Of a stretch of DNA of 64,000 nucleotides, positions 21,182 through 33,797 are shown one piece after another. The position numbers were made by a program, and so were the translations under genes. Under the pieces are notes generated by a model. It was given only the letters and a program-made list of their open reading frames with translations. It was not told the DNA's origin and made no database searches. The number at the start of each line of letters is the position of its first letter. The stretch's first letter is position 1. The stretch lies in assembly GCA_009602735.1 (NCBI GenBank), contig WELA01012227.1, positions 203,929-267,928 of the forward strand, read 5' to 3'. The stretch is from Mesotaenium endlicherianum. Its lineage: Eukaryota > Streptophyta > Zygnematophyceae > Zygnematales > Mesotaeniaceae.

Positions 21182-22640
21182 TTAGTCGGCGCCGACAGAG
21201 ACCTCGTCATCCTCGGCTCCCCCCTTATCGGTCTGAACCACAGACTGACCGTCGTCCAGCGCCATGAAGCCGTAGAGGGCGGACTCAGCCGAGCGACGAT
21301 CCAAGATGTCAAGTGGCACAGATGCAGTGCGGGTCCCCCCTGACTGCCACTCGGGTCGATAGAAGACCCGCTCCACCCAGTTATCCACTGCGGCGCCAAA
21401 AAAAAGAAAAAAAAAAAAAACGTTAGGAAAAAGAACGTCCTGGCCAAGGAGCACGTCAAAGGTCTCGGAGCGAGTGACCAACGCATGCTGGTGGATGGTC
21501 GTCTCATCCGAAGTGCCGGGTCGAGAGGTGAAGCGAAGGGCCAGCCGCGTGCGCTCGGTGACGATCTCGGACGTGCCGGCAGCGGTGTTGATCCGCGTTT
21601 GTAAGGTCATAGGTCTATAAAGTGCATTTTTGAGTTTCATAAAAGTATGTTTTGATTGTATAGTAGTGTAAATTTTTATTTTTTGGTCATTTTGATATAA
21701 AGTTCATCGAATTTGGTCAAGTATTGAGAGAGTTACGGATTTCTGAAGTTTAATTAGTTTTGAGGTCGGTTGACGACTGTCCTTAATTCGCGGTGAGCGC
21801 GACCGTCAGATTGACCGACAGCGTCAAGCGATCTGGCCCGTTAGAATGAACTCGAACCTTCACGTAAGTTCGGCTGACGCGGAGTGCCGACTAGGTCAAT
21901 TTACCTAGAAGTTTCGGTTTAGCCTAGCGCGTCTAAGATAGAATATTCTAGTAATGTCGATGCATGTATGTGGACGTCAATTCGGCCCGACACGTCGGAT
22001 TAGACTGATCTGGCTTACTCACAAATATTCTGGAAGGGACGATTTGACGAACACTTGAGAAAATACGTAGCTTCCTCCTAGAGAGGAGCACTTAGGCTGA
22101 AAATTATAAATAGGCATAACTTCTTTGTTTCTTATCAGTTTTCACTTTTGTAAATTTCTACGGGTTTGTAATGACAAGGCCTTTCATCCTACATCATTTG
22201 TGAGCAGTTTCTTGCTACTCAAAATGCTGAGTATTTTTCCTAAGCTTTGTTAGTGATATGCCGCTGCACTCTCTAGTATGATTGCAACTAGTTCCTTTCC
22301 TCGTGAGTCGCTACGCTTCCACTAGGGCACTTTGCCCCTTTCAGCGTTGGCGAATCCTCTAGGTCGGCTGACAAGAGGCTCAGCTTGCGGAAGTAGCACA
22401 GGCTGATGAGGACTGGCTGGGCGCCAGTGTCGAACATGATGCGCTGCGGGGCCTGCGTGTTGACCAGCACGATGCCCTGCAAATTATCCAGAAACGCAGC
22501 GTTAGGCGTGCTGATCATCCTGCGCTCATGCGCAAATCGCGCGGGTGCGGAGAGCAACGCGGCTGCCGCGTCTGACGTTGGCCTGCCGTCAGAGGCGCGC
22601 TGGCTGGCCCCGCGCGACTGGAGCAGTAGCTGGGTCGCCT
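21182..22640 (-). pseudogene. Element A aspartic protease, split by solo LTR C
   Basis: The upstream piece contains RIMFDTGAQPVLIS, the retropepsin active site (Asp codon near 22431). The coding frame stops at EDSP, where the solo LTR inserts, and resumes at TRINTAAGTSEIV (below 21600). The downstream piece has ETFDVLLGQDVLFP, the distal protease motif. A long A/T run (21398-21420) adds Phe codons that A copy 2 lacks. The protease would mature the polyprotein. Confidence 0.88.
21600..22343 (+). repeat. Solo LTR C (744 bp) inside element A protease
   Basis: Starts TGTAAGG and ends CCCCTTTCA. It is flanked by GCGTT on both sides (21595-21599 and 22344-22348), a 5-bp TSD. TATAAATAGGC near 22107 is a likely TATA box. 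The internal region was lost by LTR-LTR recombination. A 5'-truncated relative lies at 34800-35479. Strand is taken from the TATA orientation. Confidence 0.93.
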
Positions 22641-23696
22641 GCCGTGAAGCCTCCATTGACACGCCGAGCTCCGCGAAGGAGACCGCGGGCATGCGGTGAA
22701 GCGCCAGCGAGATGACCTCGGCGCTGAGCTGCACCGTGGTCATCGGCGAGGCCATCGCGTGAGGCGCGAAGGCCGCTGGCGCGGCTGGCGTGTCCAGCAC
22801 GCAGAACGAGCGGGGCAGACGCGGCGCCTCCTCCGTGCGACGCCCCTGATCCGGCTCGGCGCGCTTCTGTGCCACCGCTGGGCGTCCGGCTGCCACCAAA
22901 GCGTGCTTGCGCCGTGCGCTACCGTCTGCTGTGCGGCCTCCAAGTGGCACTGTGCGTGCGCACCAGGCCAGAATGGGGCCGCACGCGACTGCAACAGCAG
23001 GCACAGCCGCTCGAACAGCCAGTAAACGAGCGGCTGGCACACCTGGCGCTGGCGTACTTGGCGCTGGTGCTCCCAGCGCAGATGCACCTAGCGCTGGCGT
23101 CGTGGGGGTAGCCACGTCGTGGTGGTGCAGTCGTGGTACTCGGTTGGCAAGCGCGCCCCGTCGCGACAGCTGTCGCTGCGCAGACTGCCGAAAGCACTGC
23201 TGGCGTCAGCAGGGCGACACAGGCCAGAGGGGCTGCTGGAGCCTGCGGCTGTGCTGGCGTGTGTGCCGGACCGTCAAGGGACGCTTCGGGAGCTGCAGCG
23301 TCCGTGACGCAGGGTAGCGGGACCGCGTGAGCATGCAGCCTGCCATCTGGCAGCCTGACTGGACGAGTGCAGCGGCTGCTGACGGACATCAGCGCAGAGT
23401 GCGCAGGTTTGGCAGAAGCGTCGGCGCAGATGTCTGCGGTGCTGGTCGCCGTAGCTTTGTCGAGGGACGGGCGCGTGAGAGGCTGCAACGCTGCTGTTGC
23501 GCCAGGTGCCAGCCTCTGGGTTGCCACATATTGGCGTTGTGAAAGTGCGCAGGAGCTGCGAAGACGCAAGCTGTCGAAGCTGGAGCGTCGGACGGCGGGA
23601 CGCGTGCGAAGAGGGCTCCGCACACGTCGTAACTATCGGTGGCGACGAGACCACGGAGTCTGGCAATCTCGGCATTGGCCTCTACGAGGGCGTCGC
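22641..23696 (-). pseudogene. Element A gag-protease linker (Ala/Pro-rich)
   Basis: Ala, Pro, Gly and Arg dominate, with short repeats such as LGASALGAPAPSTPAPG. Several frames are open because of GC bias, so the true frame is unclear. It joins gag at the GTCGC duplication of B copy 2. A copy 2 has a longer, repeated form (41335-43590). Confidence 0.5.
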
Positions 23697-24418
23697 TGAA
23701 ATGAATTGACTTACCAAATAGGCGATTAACAATTAATAAAGATCTTTATATCAGCAAGTAATCTTATGGTATTTCCCGTTAACTGGTTTAACGGCAAAGG
23801 ACAACACACTAGCAGTGAATAATACTCGTCAGTCAAATGCGAGTAAACTAGCATCAATAATGCAAATCAGTAAACTCATACATAAGCAAGATTAGAAGAC
23901 AATGCGTATCAATGGCTCCTCGCCTTGGATTCAGATCGCTCTCAGTAAGCTGTACAAGAGAGTTGGCCTCGTTTCCGAATGCCAAACTCGAGAGCAATGC
24001 CTAGCATATGTACATGGAATGAGTTTACTGTGCAACGGTCAGTGCGATGGCACCGCCTACCCGGGAGTTAACCACGTTGGTAGGACCTCGGTTAACCAAA
24101 TCCACCGCCATCTCCCATCATTTCGAATCGCCATCCATCATAGGGATGTCATCTGGCCATTCATCTAGCATACCACACTTAAATGCATATCGAGGCAGTT
24201 CGCTGCTACCGAGTACGGGAGTCAGCTGGCTGTCAAAGAATCTGTCAGCAAGCTGACTTAAGGTGACCTCAGCCCGCTACTTCCGGTCAAGTCATTAAAC
24301 CGATATTAAGTATAAAGTCCAGCAGACTGATTGTTGACTAGAGTTCAGCAGGCTGAACTTATTTAACTATATATTATTTAAATGAATATTATGTCAACCA
24401 GTATACTGATTCATTACA
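23697..24418 (-). repeat. B copy 2 3' LTR
   Basis: On the minus strand it runs TGTAATGAATC ... TTCATTTCA. The adjacent minus-strand PPT is AAGTTGAAGGGAT (24431-24419). Confidence 0.95.
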
Positions 24419-24503
24419 ATCCCTTCAACTTATCATGTTGTCGCCACGACAACACTAACACAAATAACAGCGTGCTGTCCCTTCCGTCCCCATCCCGCTG
24501 CCA

Positions 24504-26165
24504 TTAGGAGGGGGATGTCCCTGAGGTTCTATACTCAGAGGAGCCAGACCTCCTTCTGTCTTGGGGTCTTTTGAAGCCTGTCAGAGAGGGAGGTTCCGAG
24601 TAAGGACCCCGCGGAGAATGCAGTAACTGGGCTGTTTCCTCTTGCACAGTCTGAAGGGAGGCAGCCTTCTCCTGGGCAGCCCTCAAACTGACAGGTACGT
24701 ATACCGGCATCCCAGAAGGATGTTGCATGACATGAGCCAAGGGTACATGCCCTTTCTGCGAGGGAGATGCTGGCAAGCCTCTGGCTATCTCCCGAGCAGC
24801 CCTCCTGTCTGCTCTGTCTGACTGGGTCTCCTTGCATGGAGATGGGGTCTGTCCTTTGGCAGTCCCCAGCCAAGTGATATCCTCCTCTTCAGTGAGTTGC
24901 TGCATGGCCAACCCCGTCTTCTCCCTTATAGGGGATGTGGCAGGCGTAAGGATCACGGCGGGGCTAGTGTCCTCCTCCTCGCCTTCCTCCTCGTCTTCCT
25001 CTGACTCCTCCTCCTCTCCGTCCCCGGGTTCCTCTAAGACTTCTGGGGTCTCTTCTGTCAGCTGCTCCAGCTCTTCCCGAGAAAAAGAATATCCTACTGA
25101 CCTTCCCCTTTTGGGTGCTGGTGGGGGCTGCTGAGTCCGGACCGCATAGAGGTCCTTTTCCCCCTGCTTACTTGCCCATTTGGCATAAGCGTGCTTCCCT
25201 TTGGAGAATGACTCTCGGGCCCTGCTTCTGTCCCCCTGCATCTCCTGGCTCATGCAGTCTCTGACTCCATCCAATCTTGGGTCCCAAGCCGCAATGTGAG
25301 GGGGCAATACTATGTTCCTCTTTAGGTCCGTCAGGAAATCCTCATCCGTCGCCCTGTCATTCTGCTGGTCCCTCATGTTGATGGTCATCCACCGCCAATC
25401 GGTGGGCTTTTGAAAGAAGACAGGGTCTGACCTTTTAAGAGTACAAGGGTACCAGTGCCCTGCAAAGTCCAGCTAACTGGTTTCCCTGGCCACGAATTCC
25501 CAGCTCCTCCTCTCCACCTCGTTGTACATGGCCTTGAACCTGTTATGGGGTGTTGAGTCCTTGAAGCTGTCCGCGTCCATGGGGATCATCCTGATGACCC
25601 TATCGGCCCCCAAGATACCAGGAATCGAGACAGCTCTTGCTTCGTTCACCTGGGCCATTGCCTTGGCCTCTCCGATCGTATATCCTACCATCCTGGCGTA
25701 ATCGTGGTAGAGGAGAAGCCCTGTGCTGACCTCGATATACTTGTCAAAGTTTTCGGATGTCTCCCCTTCCATTTGGAGGATTTCCTTCTGCGACTCACTG
25801 CGACTTCTCTGGGCATACTTGAAGGCCTCCTCCAGTAGATTAAAGTCCTTGCCCAGCACCGTGTAGCGGTAGCTGCTGATTCTCCTTTGTTCTTCTTCTT
25901 CAGCCTGCTGCTTCCGCTTCTCCTCAGCTTGCCTCTCCTCCTCTGCTTTCTTGGCCTCCTTTGCAGCTTTTCTGTCCATTTCTTCCTGCCTCAGTCTGGC
26001 CTGTTCCTCCTCCTCCTTCTTCTTCTGTGCCTCCCGCTGTTGTTGGAGTCGTTGTGATTCCCGAGCGGAGATGGAAGATGATTCGATGTCTCTACGGAAT
26101 TGCAAGTATTCTGCATGTGCCTCTTCCGCCCTTCTCTTCCTCTCGAGTTCCGACTTTTGAGTCAT
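24504..26165 (-). pseudogene. B copy 2 accessory ORF3
   Basis: Same protein as 15859-17523: charged coiled coil, Trp-containing middle (DWRW region), acidic and Pro/Ser-rich tail. One in-frame TAG (near 25473) stands where copy 1 has Gln (CAG), and the frame then continues to 24504. Other differences are mostly substitutions, which suggests the protein was kept by selection until this copy inserted. No membrane segment. Confidence 0.75.
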
Positions 26166-26489
26166 CCTGCTCAATCATAAACACAATGCAGTTAGTGAAG
26201 TCATGATATTTTGCCGCTACTGAGTGCCCTTGATGAAGAGGGACGCAATCGGGAGAGCTCCTAGAGTGGAATACTTGGTGTGAGCGAATATAAGGAAAAA
26301 TTGAGTTGGAGAGCAAGTGAGTGTGAGCGCAGGTTGAGTGTGTAATGTGGTGATCAGAGACTACCACTCCCTCCAACTTAAATTTGAAGGTGGGTTGCCT
26401 GTCACAACTGTCACTAACTGTCACATCCCCCTCCAACTTATATGGAGACAGGACCTCCTGTCACCTTCCCGTGTCAACTGAAATGACTG
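26166..26489 (-). other. B copy 2 pol-ORF3 spacer with PPT-like repeats
   Basis: AGTTGGAGGG-type motifs occur on the minus strand near 26437 and 26377, matching the copy 1 spacer. No coding sense found. Confidence 0.5.
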
Positions 26490-27151
26490 TTAGGGAGGTG
26501 CCCCAGCCGCCCGAAGGTGGAACCGTTTCAACGCCCCTTTGGCATTGGTCAGCTGATCTTTAAATTCCCAAGTGTCCCCAGAGGCATCGTAACCCTTCCA
26601 TCGGATGAGGTACTTCATGACATATTTAGACGATCGACGGACCGAGCGAGCGTCTAAAATCTCATCGACCTCATATTCCTCAGGATCGCCGTCCCGGACA
26701 GCGGGGACCGGTCCCGGTTGGACAGGTAACCGACCTGTGAACAGTGTATCACCTTTGATGTATGGTTCCAGGAAGGAGACATTAAAGACCGGGTGACCCT
26801 TGTAGTCAGCTGACATGTTCAGTTTGTAAGCATTCTGACCGACACGACGGACCACCGAATATGGACCGACCCAGACAGGGCCAAGCTTTTTCTTGACCAC
26901 ACCAGGGAGGTACAGGTGCTGAGAATGCAGTTTGACTAAATCCCCCTTGGAAAATGTCAGTTCCCGACGGTGTTGATTAGCGTATTTTTGTTGGTTTTCT
27001 TGGGCCGTGTGCAAGTTTCGTTGGACTTCTGACAGGGTGTCAGCAAACTCCTGAGTTAACTGGAGGGAGACCGGGTTGTCAATCCCTTCAGGGCAAGTTA
27101 GAGTTCCCCTAGCACATCTAAAGGAGACTTAGGGACTCTACCCAGGCTGAG
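26490..27151 (-). pseudogene. B copy 2 integrase C-terminus with chromodomain
   Basis: After the shared TAA and a deletion near 27110, the frame 27014-26490 codes the GPY/F-like part (LGPVWVGPYSVVRRVGQNAY) and a full chromodomain (VDEILDARSV ... YLIRWKGYDASGDTWEF). The latter usually binds methylated histone H3 and directs insertion. Confidence 0.88.
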
Positions 27152-29281
27152 TTAAAAAGGAGTCTTGCCCGTTGACGCGTGCACCGCACTGTTGACCGCA
27201 AACTGAATTTGAGGCAACAGGTCATCCCAATTATCTTGTTTTTGGTTAATATATGCTCTCAGCACCTCCTGCAGAACTCGGTTAGTTCTTTCAGTCTGCC
27301 CATCAGTTTGAGGGTGGTTTGCTGTGCTGAGCATCTGTTTGACTCCCATTAACCCCATTGAAGCTTTCCAGAACTTAGAGGTGAATTTTGAGTCTCTGTC
27401 TGAGATGATATTAGAAGGGAGCCCATGTTGGCATACTACATGGTTGTAAAACTGTCTCGCTGTTTCGAGTGCAGTCACTTTGACAGTTGTGGGGATAAAA
27501 ATGACCATTTTTGTCAGTTTATCCACGACTACCAGTATTGAATCATGCCCGTTGGCAGTTCTTGGTAGTGAGACCACCCAGTCCATGGATATAGTTTCCC
27601 AGCGTCCCGCTGGGATGGGTAGCGGTTGCAAGAGACCTCCGGGTGGTGTGTGCCGAGACTTATTTCTCTGACACTGGTCACAGGACTTGACATATTTCAA
27701 GACCTCCCGGGGTAACCCCTCCCAATGATAATGTTTTGCCAGTTTGCCAACAGTTTTGGCCTGCCCCAAATGTCCACCCAGGAGACTGTCATGAGCTTGA
27801 CTCAGTAAGAGAGACCTTATTTCCAAATTATTAGGAATGACCAGCTTCAGCCTGCCTGAAGTGGTTTCAGTCACCCAGACCCCTCCCTTGAGCTTATACC
27901 CGAGTGCAGTAGCACGACACACACCAGTAGTGGGGCTGGGCTCAAATGTTGGGTCAGAAAGGTAGGCTTTCCTAAGTTGTTCAAGGAAGGACTTTTTCAC
28001 CTTTAGTGAAGTGAGTGCACACAGGACTTTATCTACAGTATGCTGACTAAAGTTCCTTTCTTGCAAGTCAGGTCTTCTAGAGAGTGCATCAGCAGGATTC
28101 AACTTCCCTGGTTTGTAGTCGATCTGGACTTGGAACTGCTCCAGCATCTGGCTCCAGCGGTTCTCCCTCCTCGACAGCTTGGACTTCTTCTGAAAGTGGG
28201 TCAGAGCTAGATGATCTGTAATCACCTTAAAAGCTTTACCATGTAAGTATGCTCTCCACTGTTTGAGTACATGAATGATAGCTAGCAGCTCTTTATCATG
28301 CACTGAGTAATTAATCTCCGCTGGATTAAATTTCATAGACTCATACAACACAGGATGCCACTCCTGCCGTACCTTACCATCCTTTGTGGTTTTGTCAGCA
28401 GGCTGCAACAAAATAGCACCCATGGCAAAGTCAGAGGCATCAGTAACCACCTGCACCGGTTTGCTGGGGTCATACACGGCTAGCACTGGGGCAGAACAAA
28501 GGGCATCTTTAAGGGTCTGGAAGGCAGCCTGTTGCTCTCCCCCCCACACATACCCTATGTCTTTCTTAGTAAGGTCAGTTCGTTTACTGGCCTTTGTGGA
28601 ATAATTCTCAATAAATATCCTATAGTAGTTAGTCAACTCCAGGAAGGATCTAACTTCAGAGACACACTGTAGTACTGGCCAGTACCTTATGGTCAGGACT
28701 TTCTTAGGATCCACACTGATGCCCTCATTATTGACAACGTGGCCTAAGAATTCAATACTTTCCTTAAAGAAATCACACTTGCTCATTTTAGCATACAAGT
28801 GATTTTTCCGCAGAGTGTCCAGGACTGTCTTTAAGTGTTCAGTGTGCTGAGCTTCATCTTTAGAGGAAATTAAAATATCATCCAGGAAAACTTGCACAAA
28901 CTTATCCAAATAAGGTTTGAAAATGTCATTCATAGCACCCATGAAGGTAGCAGGAGCATTAGTCAGTCCAAAGGGCATCACGTTGAACTCATGGTGTCCA
29001 TAACGTGTGCGGAAGGCAGTCTTGTGTTCATCCCCCTCAGCAATTCTGATTTGATGATAACCACTCTTGAGATCTATCTTATTGAAAACCTTAGCACCAG
29101 ACAGGGTATCAAGCAAATCCTCGATTTGGGGTAAAGCATACTTGTTCTTTACTGTAATTTTGTTCAGGGCTCTGTAATCCACACACATTCGCATACTGCC
29201 ATCCTTTTTCTTAACAAATAATGGGTGCGCCGTACGATGATTTACTGGGAGAAATATAACCATTTTCCTCCAGCTCTGCAA
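27152..29281 (-). pseudogene. B copy 2 RT, RNase H and integrase core (709 codons)
   Basis: One long frame. [31 protein letters not shown] and [10 protein letters not shown] with the Asp pair intact. RNase [33 protein letters not shown] and NPADALSRR. Integrase: [13 protein letters not shown] ... CDQCQRNK, then [20 protein letters not shown] and [13 protein letters not shown]. It is out of frame with the upstream piece at about 29215 (small indel) and ends in TAA after GKTPF. Confidence 0.93.
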
Positions 29282-30289
29282 TCTGTGTTTTTAACTCCTC
29301 ACTCTCCAAATAAGACAAGCCATACGTGCGTTGCCAGGGTGGCTGACTCCCAGGTAATAAATCAATCCTATGATCTACTTCCCTCTTAGGGGGTAGTCCT
29401 GGAGGCATATTAAATACATCCGTGTACTGAGCAACAATTTTTGCAGCAGTAGGGTGCTCCGGAGGGTTTACCTTTTTCTCAACCACTTCTTTAGGTTGAG
29501 GAGATACCTCTCTTAGCAGCAGACAGAACATTCTGTCTTCCTTCTGGTTCCAGCTTTTGACGAACTCCATTGCATTCAGCAACTTGCATCCTTCTGGAAG
29601 CCTCTTCTTTTCCTTCATTTGCCATCCACACAGGACAAGAGGAAGAGCACTGGTGGGTGCCAAGTCAGTCTGCCCATCACTGGCTCCTCTCACTTTAACT
29701 GTACCTCTGCTCCAACACACTTCAGCTTGATGTCTATTAAGCCAGGACCTGCCTAGCACGAGATCATAAAAGCCAGTGTTGAGTACCTCAAATGTAAGCG
29801 TTTCAGTTAGAACTGCAATGCCAGAACCTAACTGGACCTCAATAGGCTTGGTTATAACTCCTCCCGGGATACTTGAGGCATCTCCAAGGAATATTTTTCT
29901 ATTCCCTTGGGTGACAGTAGGCAGCCTTAGCCGCTTAACTAAGTCCTTGTGGATAAATGTATGTGACGCCCCTCCGTCAACAAATGCCCTCACCTTCCTA
30001 CCTGCAATCATGCAATGCAGTAGGATAGGGGAGACTGTCTTTTCCTGACTTTCGCATTGTTCTCCTGACGTAGCAAAGAAATGTTGGACATCAGGTGGAA
30101 CAAGAGCATCCAGAGTGTGCACTCTCTGGACGTCTATATTACTGATGGTCTCCTTTATCTGTTTGTCAGGCATGCATAGTGAATCCAGTTCAGCAGGACC
30201 CATAATACCTGCTACGAGGGCAGCTAGTGACGACTCACTATCTCTAGCATCCTCACAGTCAGTAGACTGGATTACTGACTGTTGCTGTC
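29211..30289 (-). pseudogene. B copy 2 protease and RT N-terminus
   Basis: VRAFVDGGASHTFI is the protease active site and LVLGRSWLNRHQAEV the distal motif. The frame runs through the linker ([12 protein letters not shown]) into the RT start ([20 protein letters not shown]) and stops after SSYGAPI, where an indel shifts to the next frame. It lies -1 relative to gag. Confidence 0.9.
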
Positions 30290-31749
30290 TTTTAAAGGCT
30301 GGTCTTTTCTCTCGACCTTAGGCAGGTGCTTGACCGGACACTGTTCTCTGTAGTGGCCTTTCTGCTGACAATGGTAGCAAGTAGATTTTGCTGAGGCTGG
30401 TCTCGGCTTAGTCCTACCACCACCCCTTCCATAGCCACCTCGAGAGGGACCACCTCTACCTCTAGACTGAATAGCATTGTACTCATACTCATATTCATCA
30501 CCCTGATTATCCTCAGCCTGGTCTCCTTCAACTGCATTGTAGGAACCGTGGGGCTTTTTGACAATCTTAGACACCAAAGCGTTACTCTGGCGCTTGTGAT
30601 TGAACTGCTGCTGATCCCAGGCGTCAGCATCCTGGATCAAGTCAGCCAATTTCTCATACTTTTTCTCAGCAAAATGACCAGAGACCTCGGATTTCAAGCC
30701 ATACCTGAAGTATGCTGTCCTAAACCGTTCTGGCAAATCTGGCTGCTTCATCATGTTCTCTTGGAGCTGTTGAGCAAACTCAGCAACTGAAGTGGTCTGC
30801 TTCAGTGTCAGGGAGATCATCGCATAGATAGCTTTCTCCTGCTGGTTGATGACATCAAACTTCTCATGCAACTTCTCGACAAACTCTACCCACGTAGGGT
30901 CACCGAGTTGCCGAGCCTTACGCTCTTCCTTCCAGTAAAGCCACCAGTCAGCGGCACTGCCTTTTAGTAGCGCACCGGTGTGCCTGACCTTCTCGTAATC
31001 TTGCAGTTCTGGGTAGTTCTCCAGCCACTGCTCAACATCCGCGAGAAACTTGATCAGGTAATATTTTCTGTTTCCCTCAGGATCATATTCCTGGGGAGGT
31101 TTCGGCTTGGGCTTACTAGGCCCTCGGCCACCACCACTAGTGGTTTGAGACCCCAGTTGGTCTCTGTCCCGCAGTAGGGACATTATGATTCTTTTGTCCT
31201 CCTGCTGGGACTGATACATGGTCGCCATTTGCGACTGCATCTGAACGAACAACGCCTTCAAGTCTACACTCTGGGGTGGTAGATTAGCAAATGCAGCAGC
31301 AACATTGGCATCTACTTGCTGAGTAGTGTCCTCAACAATCCCTCTCGCTCCTGCAGCAGCAATCCTGCCGCATTCAGCCGGTCACGTATTTGACCTAGGG
31401 GTACATTGAGTTGTACAGCAGGAGGTGGGTTCAGAACATTGGCCCTTGATGCCATAAGTTCTTCAACAGTGCGCTCATCAGCTGGCTGTCCTTCTCTCCT
31501 TTCTGTATCTTCAGCGGCCTTTGCTACTTGTTCAGCTTCTAATCTGGCTCTCTCCTCCTCAGCTTGCTGTGCTGCGACTGCGGCAATAGCAGCTGCCTCA
31601 TCTGCAGCCTCTCTAGCTGCAGTATCTGCTACTGCTACTAAATAGGTACGGGTTCCCGCTACATGGCTTTCCGCCTGGTTTTCGACATTCTTGTTATCCT
31701 GGCTCTCCATGTCTCGGGAGTTGCTAGTTTGAGACCTTGTCCTTACCAT
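30272..31749 (-). pseudogene. gag: B copy 2 gag
   Basis: Starts MVRTRSQTSNSRD at 31749, with an Ala/Glu-rich helical N-terminus. An indel near 31330-31390 splits it; the second frame (31261-30272) carries the capsid-like region (WLYWKEERKARQLGDPTW) and a CCHC knuckle CYHCQQKGHYREQC with a Gly/Arg-rich segment before it. The PBS is just upstream. Confidence 0.88.
30290..30296 (-). promoter_or_regulatory. Candidate -1 frameshift site TTTAAAA (B copy 2)
   Basis: T TTA AAA in the gag frame, 15 nt before the gag stop, as in copy 1. Gag and pol frames overlap here in the -1 relation. Confidence 0.6.
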
Positions 31750-31770
31750 ACAAAGAAGACTGTGATAACT

Positions 31771-31782
31771 GCTCCGATCCCA
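31771..31782 (-). other. B copy 2 primer binding site
   Basis: Minus strand TGGGATCGGAGC, 1 nt after the 5' LTR; copy 3 has TGGTATCGGAGCC at 46378-46366. Initiator Met tRNA type. Confidence 0.75.
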
Positions 31783-31783
31783 C

Positions 31784-32505
31784 TGAAATGAATCAACTTA
31801 CCAAATAGGCGATTAACAATTAATAAAGATCTTTATATCAGCAAGTAATCTTTATGGTATTTCCCGTTAACTGGTTTAGCGGCAAAGGACAAAACACTAG
31901 CAGTGAATAATACTCGTCAGTCAAATGCGAGTAAACTAGCATCAATAATGCAAATCAGTAAACTCATACATAAGCAAGGTTAGAAGCCAGTGCGTATCAA
32001 TGGCTTCTCGCCTTGGATTCAGGTTTCTCTCAGTAAGCTTGTACAAGAGAGTTGGCCCCGTTTCCGAATGCCGAACTCGAGAGCAATGCCTAGTATATGT
32101 ACATGGAATGAGTTTACTGTTCAACGGTCAGTGCGATGGCACCGCCTACCCGGGAGTTAACCACGTTGGTAGGACCTCGGTTAACCAAATCCACCGCCAT
32201 CTTCCATCATCCCGAATCGCCATCCATCATAGGGATGTCATCTGGCCATTCATCTAGCATACCACACTTAGATGCATATTGAGGCAGTTCGCTGCTACCG
32301 AGTACGGGAGTCAGCTAACTGTCAAAGAATGTGTCAGCAAGCTGACTTAAGGTGACCTCAGCCCGCTACTTCCGGTCAAGTCATTAAACTGATATTAAGT
32401 ATAAAGTCCAGCAGACTGATTGTTAACTAGAGTTCAAAAGGCTGAACTTATTTAACTATATTATTTAAATAAATATTATGTCAACCAGTATACTGATTCA
32501 TTACA
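31784..32505 (-). repeat. B copy 2 5' LTR
   Basis: 722 bp, a close match to 23697-24418. It is followed by the GTCGC duplication at 32506-32510. Confidence 0.95.
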
Positions 32506-33742
32506 GTCGCTGACATCGTCAAAACTGTAGTAATCAACTCCGGGAGTCAGTGCGGCGTCCATCGTGGCCGTGGCTGCCGTCATCGAGGGGCGTCCACCCG
32601 TGCGAGGGTTACGCATGCCCCGAAGTCCTGCGGCGGGCGCAGGGCCGTCACGAGCGCGTCCGTTCTCAACGTCGCGCTTCTTCTGCAGGCATACAATCTG
32701 CAGGTGGCCGGCCTTGCCATGGTAGGTACAGTCATCGGGCTTGCCATTCTGCGCAATAGTGCAGTTCTGGCGAAAGTGGCCCGTCTTCCCGCAGGACCAA
32801 CTGGGGTCGCTTGTCGTGGCGGCCTTGGAAATGCGGCCACGCTGAGCCCCGCGCTGCTGGGTGCTGCTGCTGGGGCGGGCGAGCCGGAGCTGGGCGCATC
32901 GTCGTGGATGGCAGCACCAAAGACTCCTGGCGTACGCCCGTGGATGCGAGGCCTACACGGTCGCTAATGTTGCTCTGCGCGGCGGCCAAGCTCTGCTTCT
33001 TGACTGAGAGGTAAGCGTCCTCCAGCGAGTACTCAGAGCCGATGTGATAGATGAGAGGAGCCATGGCTTGCTCCCTCAAACGTGGCTCTACGGCGCACAA
33101 GAAGATCTCCGCTGCCTCCCGGTCAGTGACGGTGCCAACGTCTCGGCGAAGGTGCGTCAAGCGGCGGTACATCATGCGGATCGTCTCGTTCTTGCGGCGG
33201 AAAAAGTGGTGCAGCTCGTACACCTTCTCTTCGGTCGTGACCTGGAACCCCTTTCTGAGGACGTCCCAGAAGGCCTTGACCGGATCAGCGAGGGGGGTCT
33301 GCACTGGGAGTTCCCCCACAGGCTCTGTGCGTGCATAGATCTCGTCACCCTTCTCACGGAATGTGTCACGGGCCTCGTAGAGGAGATAGCGCATGAGCGT
33401 ATAGAACACGTCACGCTTAGTGAGCGCGGGCGTCTTAAGCCTTGCGGTCACAAACTCAGCCTCGAACTCTGAGATTGTGTCGTCCAGATCACAGGTTCGT
33501 GGCCTGCCGCTGAAGCGGAAGAGGGAGGACCTGTCAGTCTTGACCTCGTGGTCACCTGCCATGGGATTCCAAGAATCGTGGTGAGCCCACTGGGAAGACG
33601 GCTCAGGGACAATTACAGGAAGCACGAGTGCCGGCTGCTTTCCTTCAGAGGGTTCAGTGACAGTACTGAGATCGGAGTTTGAGTCTTCTCCACTAACCCC
33701 TTTGTAGTAAGGGTGATAAGCACGCCCACTACGGGTAGGCAT
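32506..33742 (-). pseudogene. gag: Element A copy 1 gag
   Basis: Starts MPTRSGRAYHPYYKG at 33742. The capsid-like part includes ELHHFFRRKNETIRMMYRRL and HLRRDVGTVTDREAAEIFL, also present in A copy 2. A frameshift near 32830 precedes two decayed zinc knuckles: SWSCGKTGHFRQNC (first Cys lost) and CTYHGKAGHLQIVC (second Cys to His). The frame then leads into the linker cut by B copy 2. Confidence 0.85.
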
Positions 33743-33797
33743 ACGCTGAAGATTCTAATTGCGTTCAGGCAAGAGAGATCTTTTTAGAAGTAAGGAG

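Larger units (their letters stand above)
23697..32505 (-). mobile_element. B copy 2: near-complete chromodomain Ty3/gypsy element
   Basis: Two 722-bp LTRs (23697-24418 and 31784-32505) differ by only a few bases, so insertion was recent. GTCGC flanks both ends (23692-23696 and 32506-32510), a 5-bp TSD in the gag-linker of element A. It has PBS, gag, -1 frameshift site, protease, RT, RNase H, integrase, chromodomain, ORF3 and PPT. A few frameshifts and stops inactivate it, but most frames are long. Confidence 0.95.
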
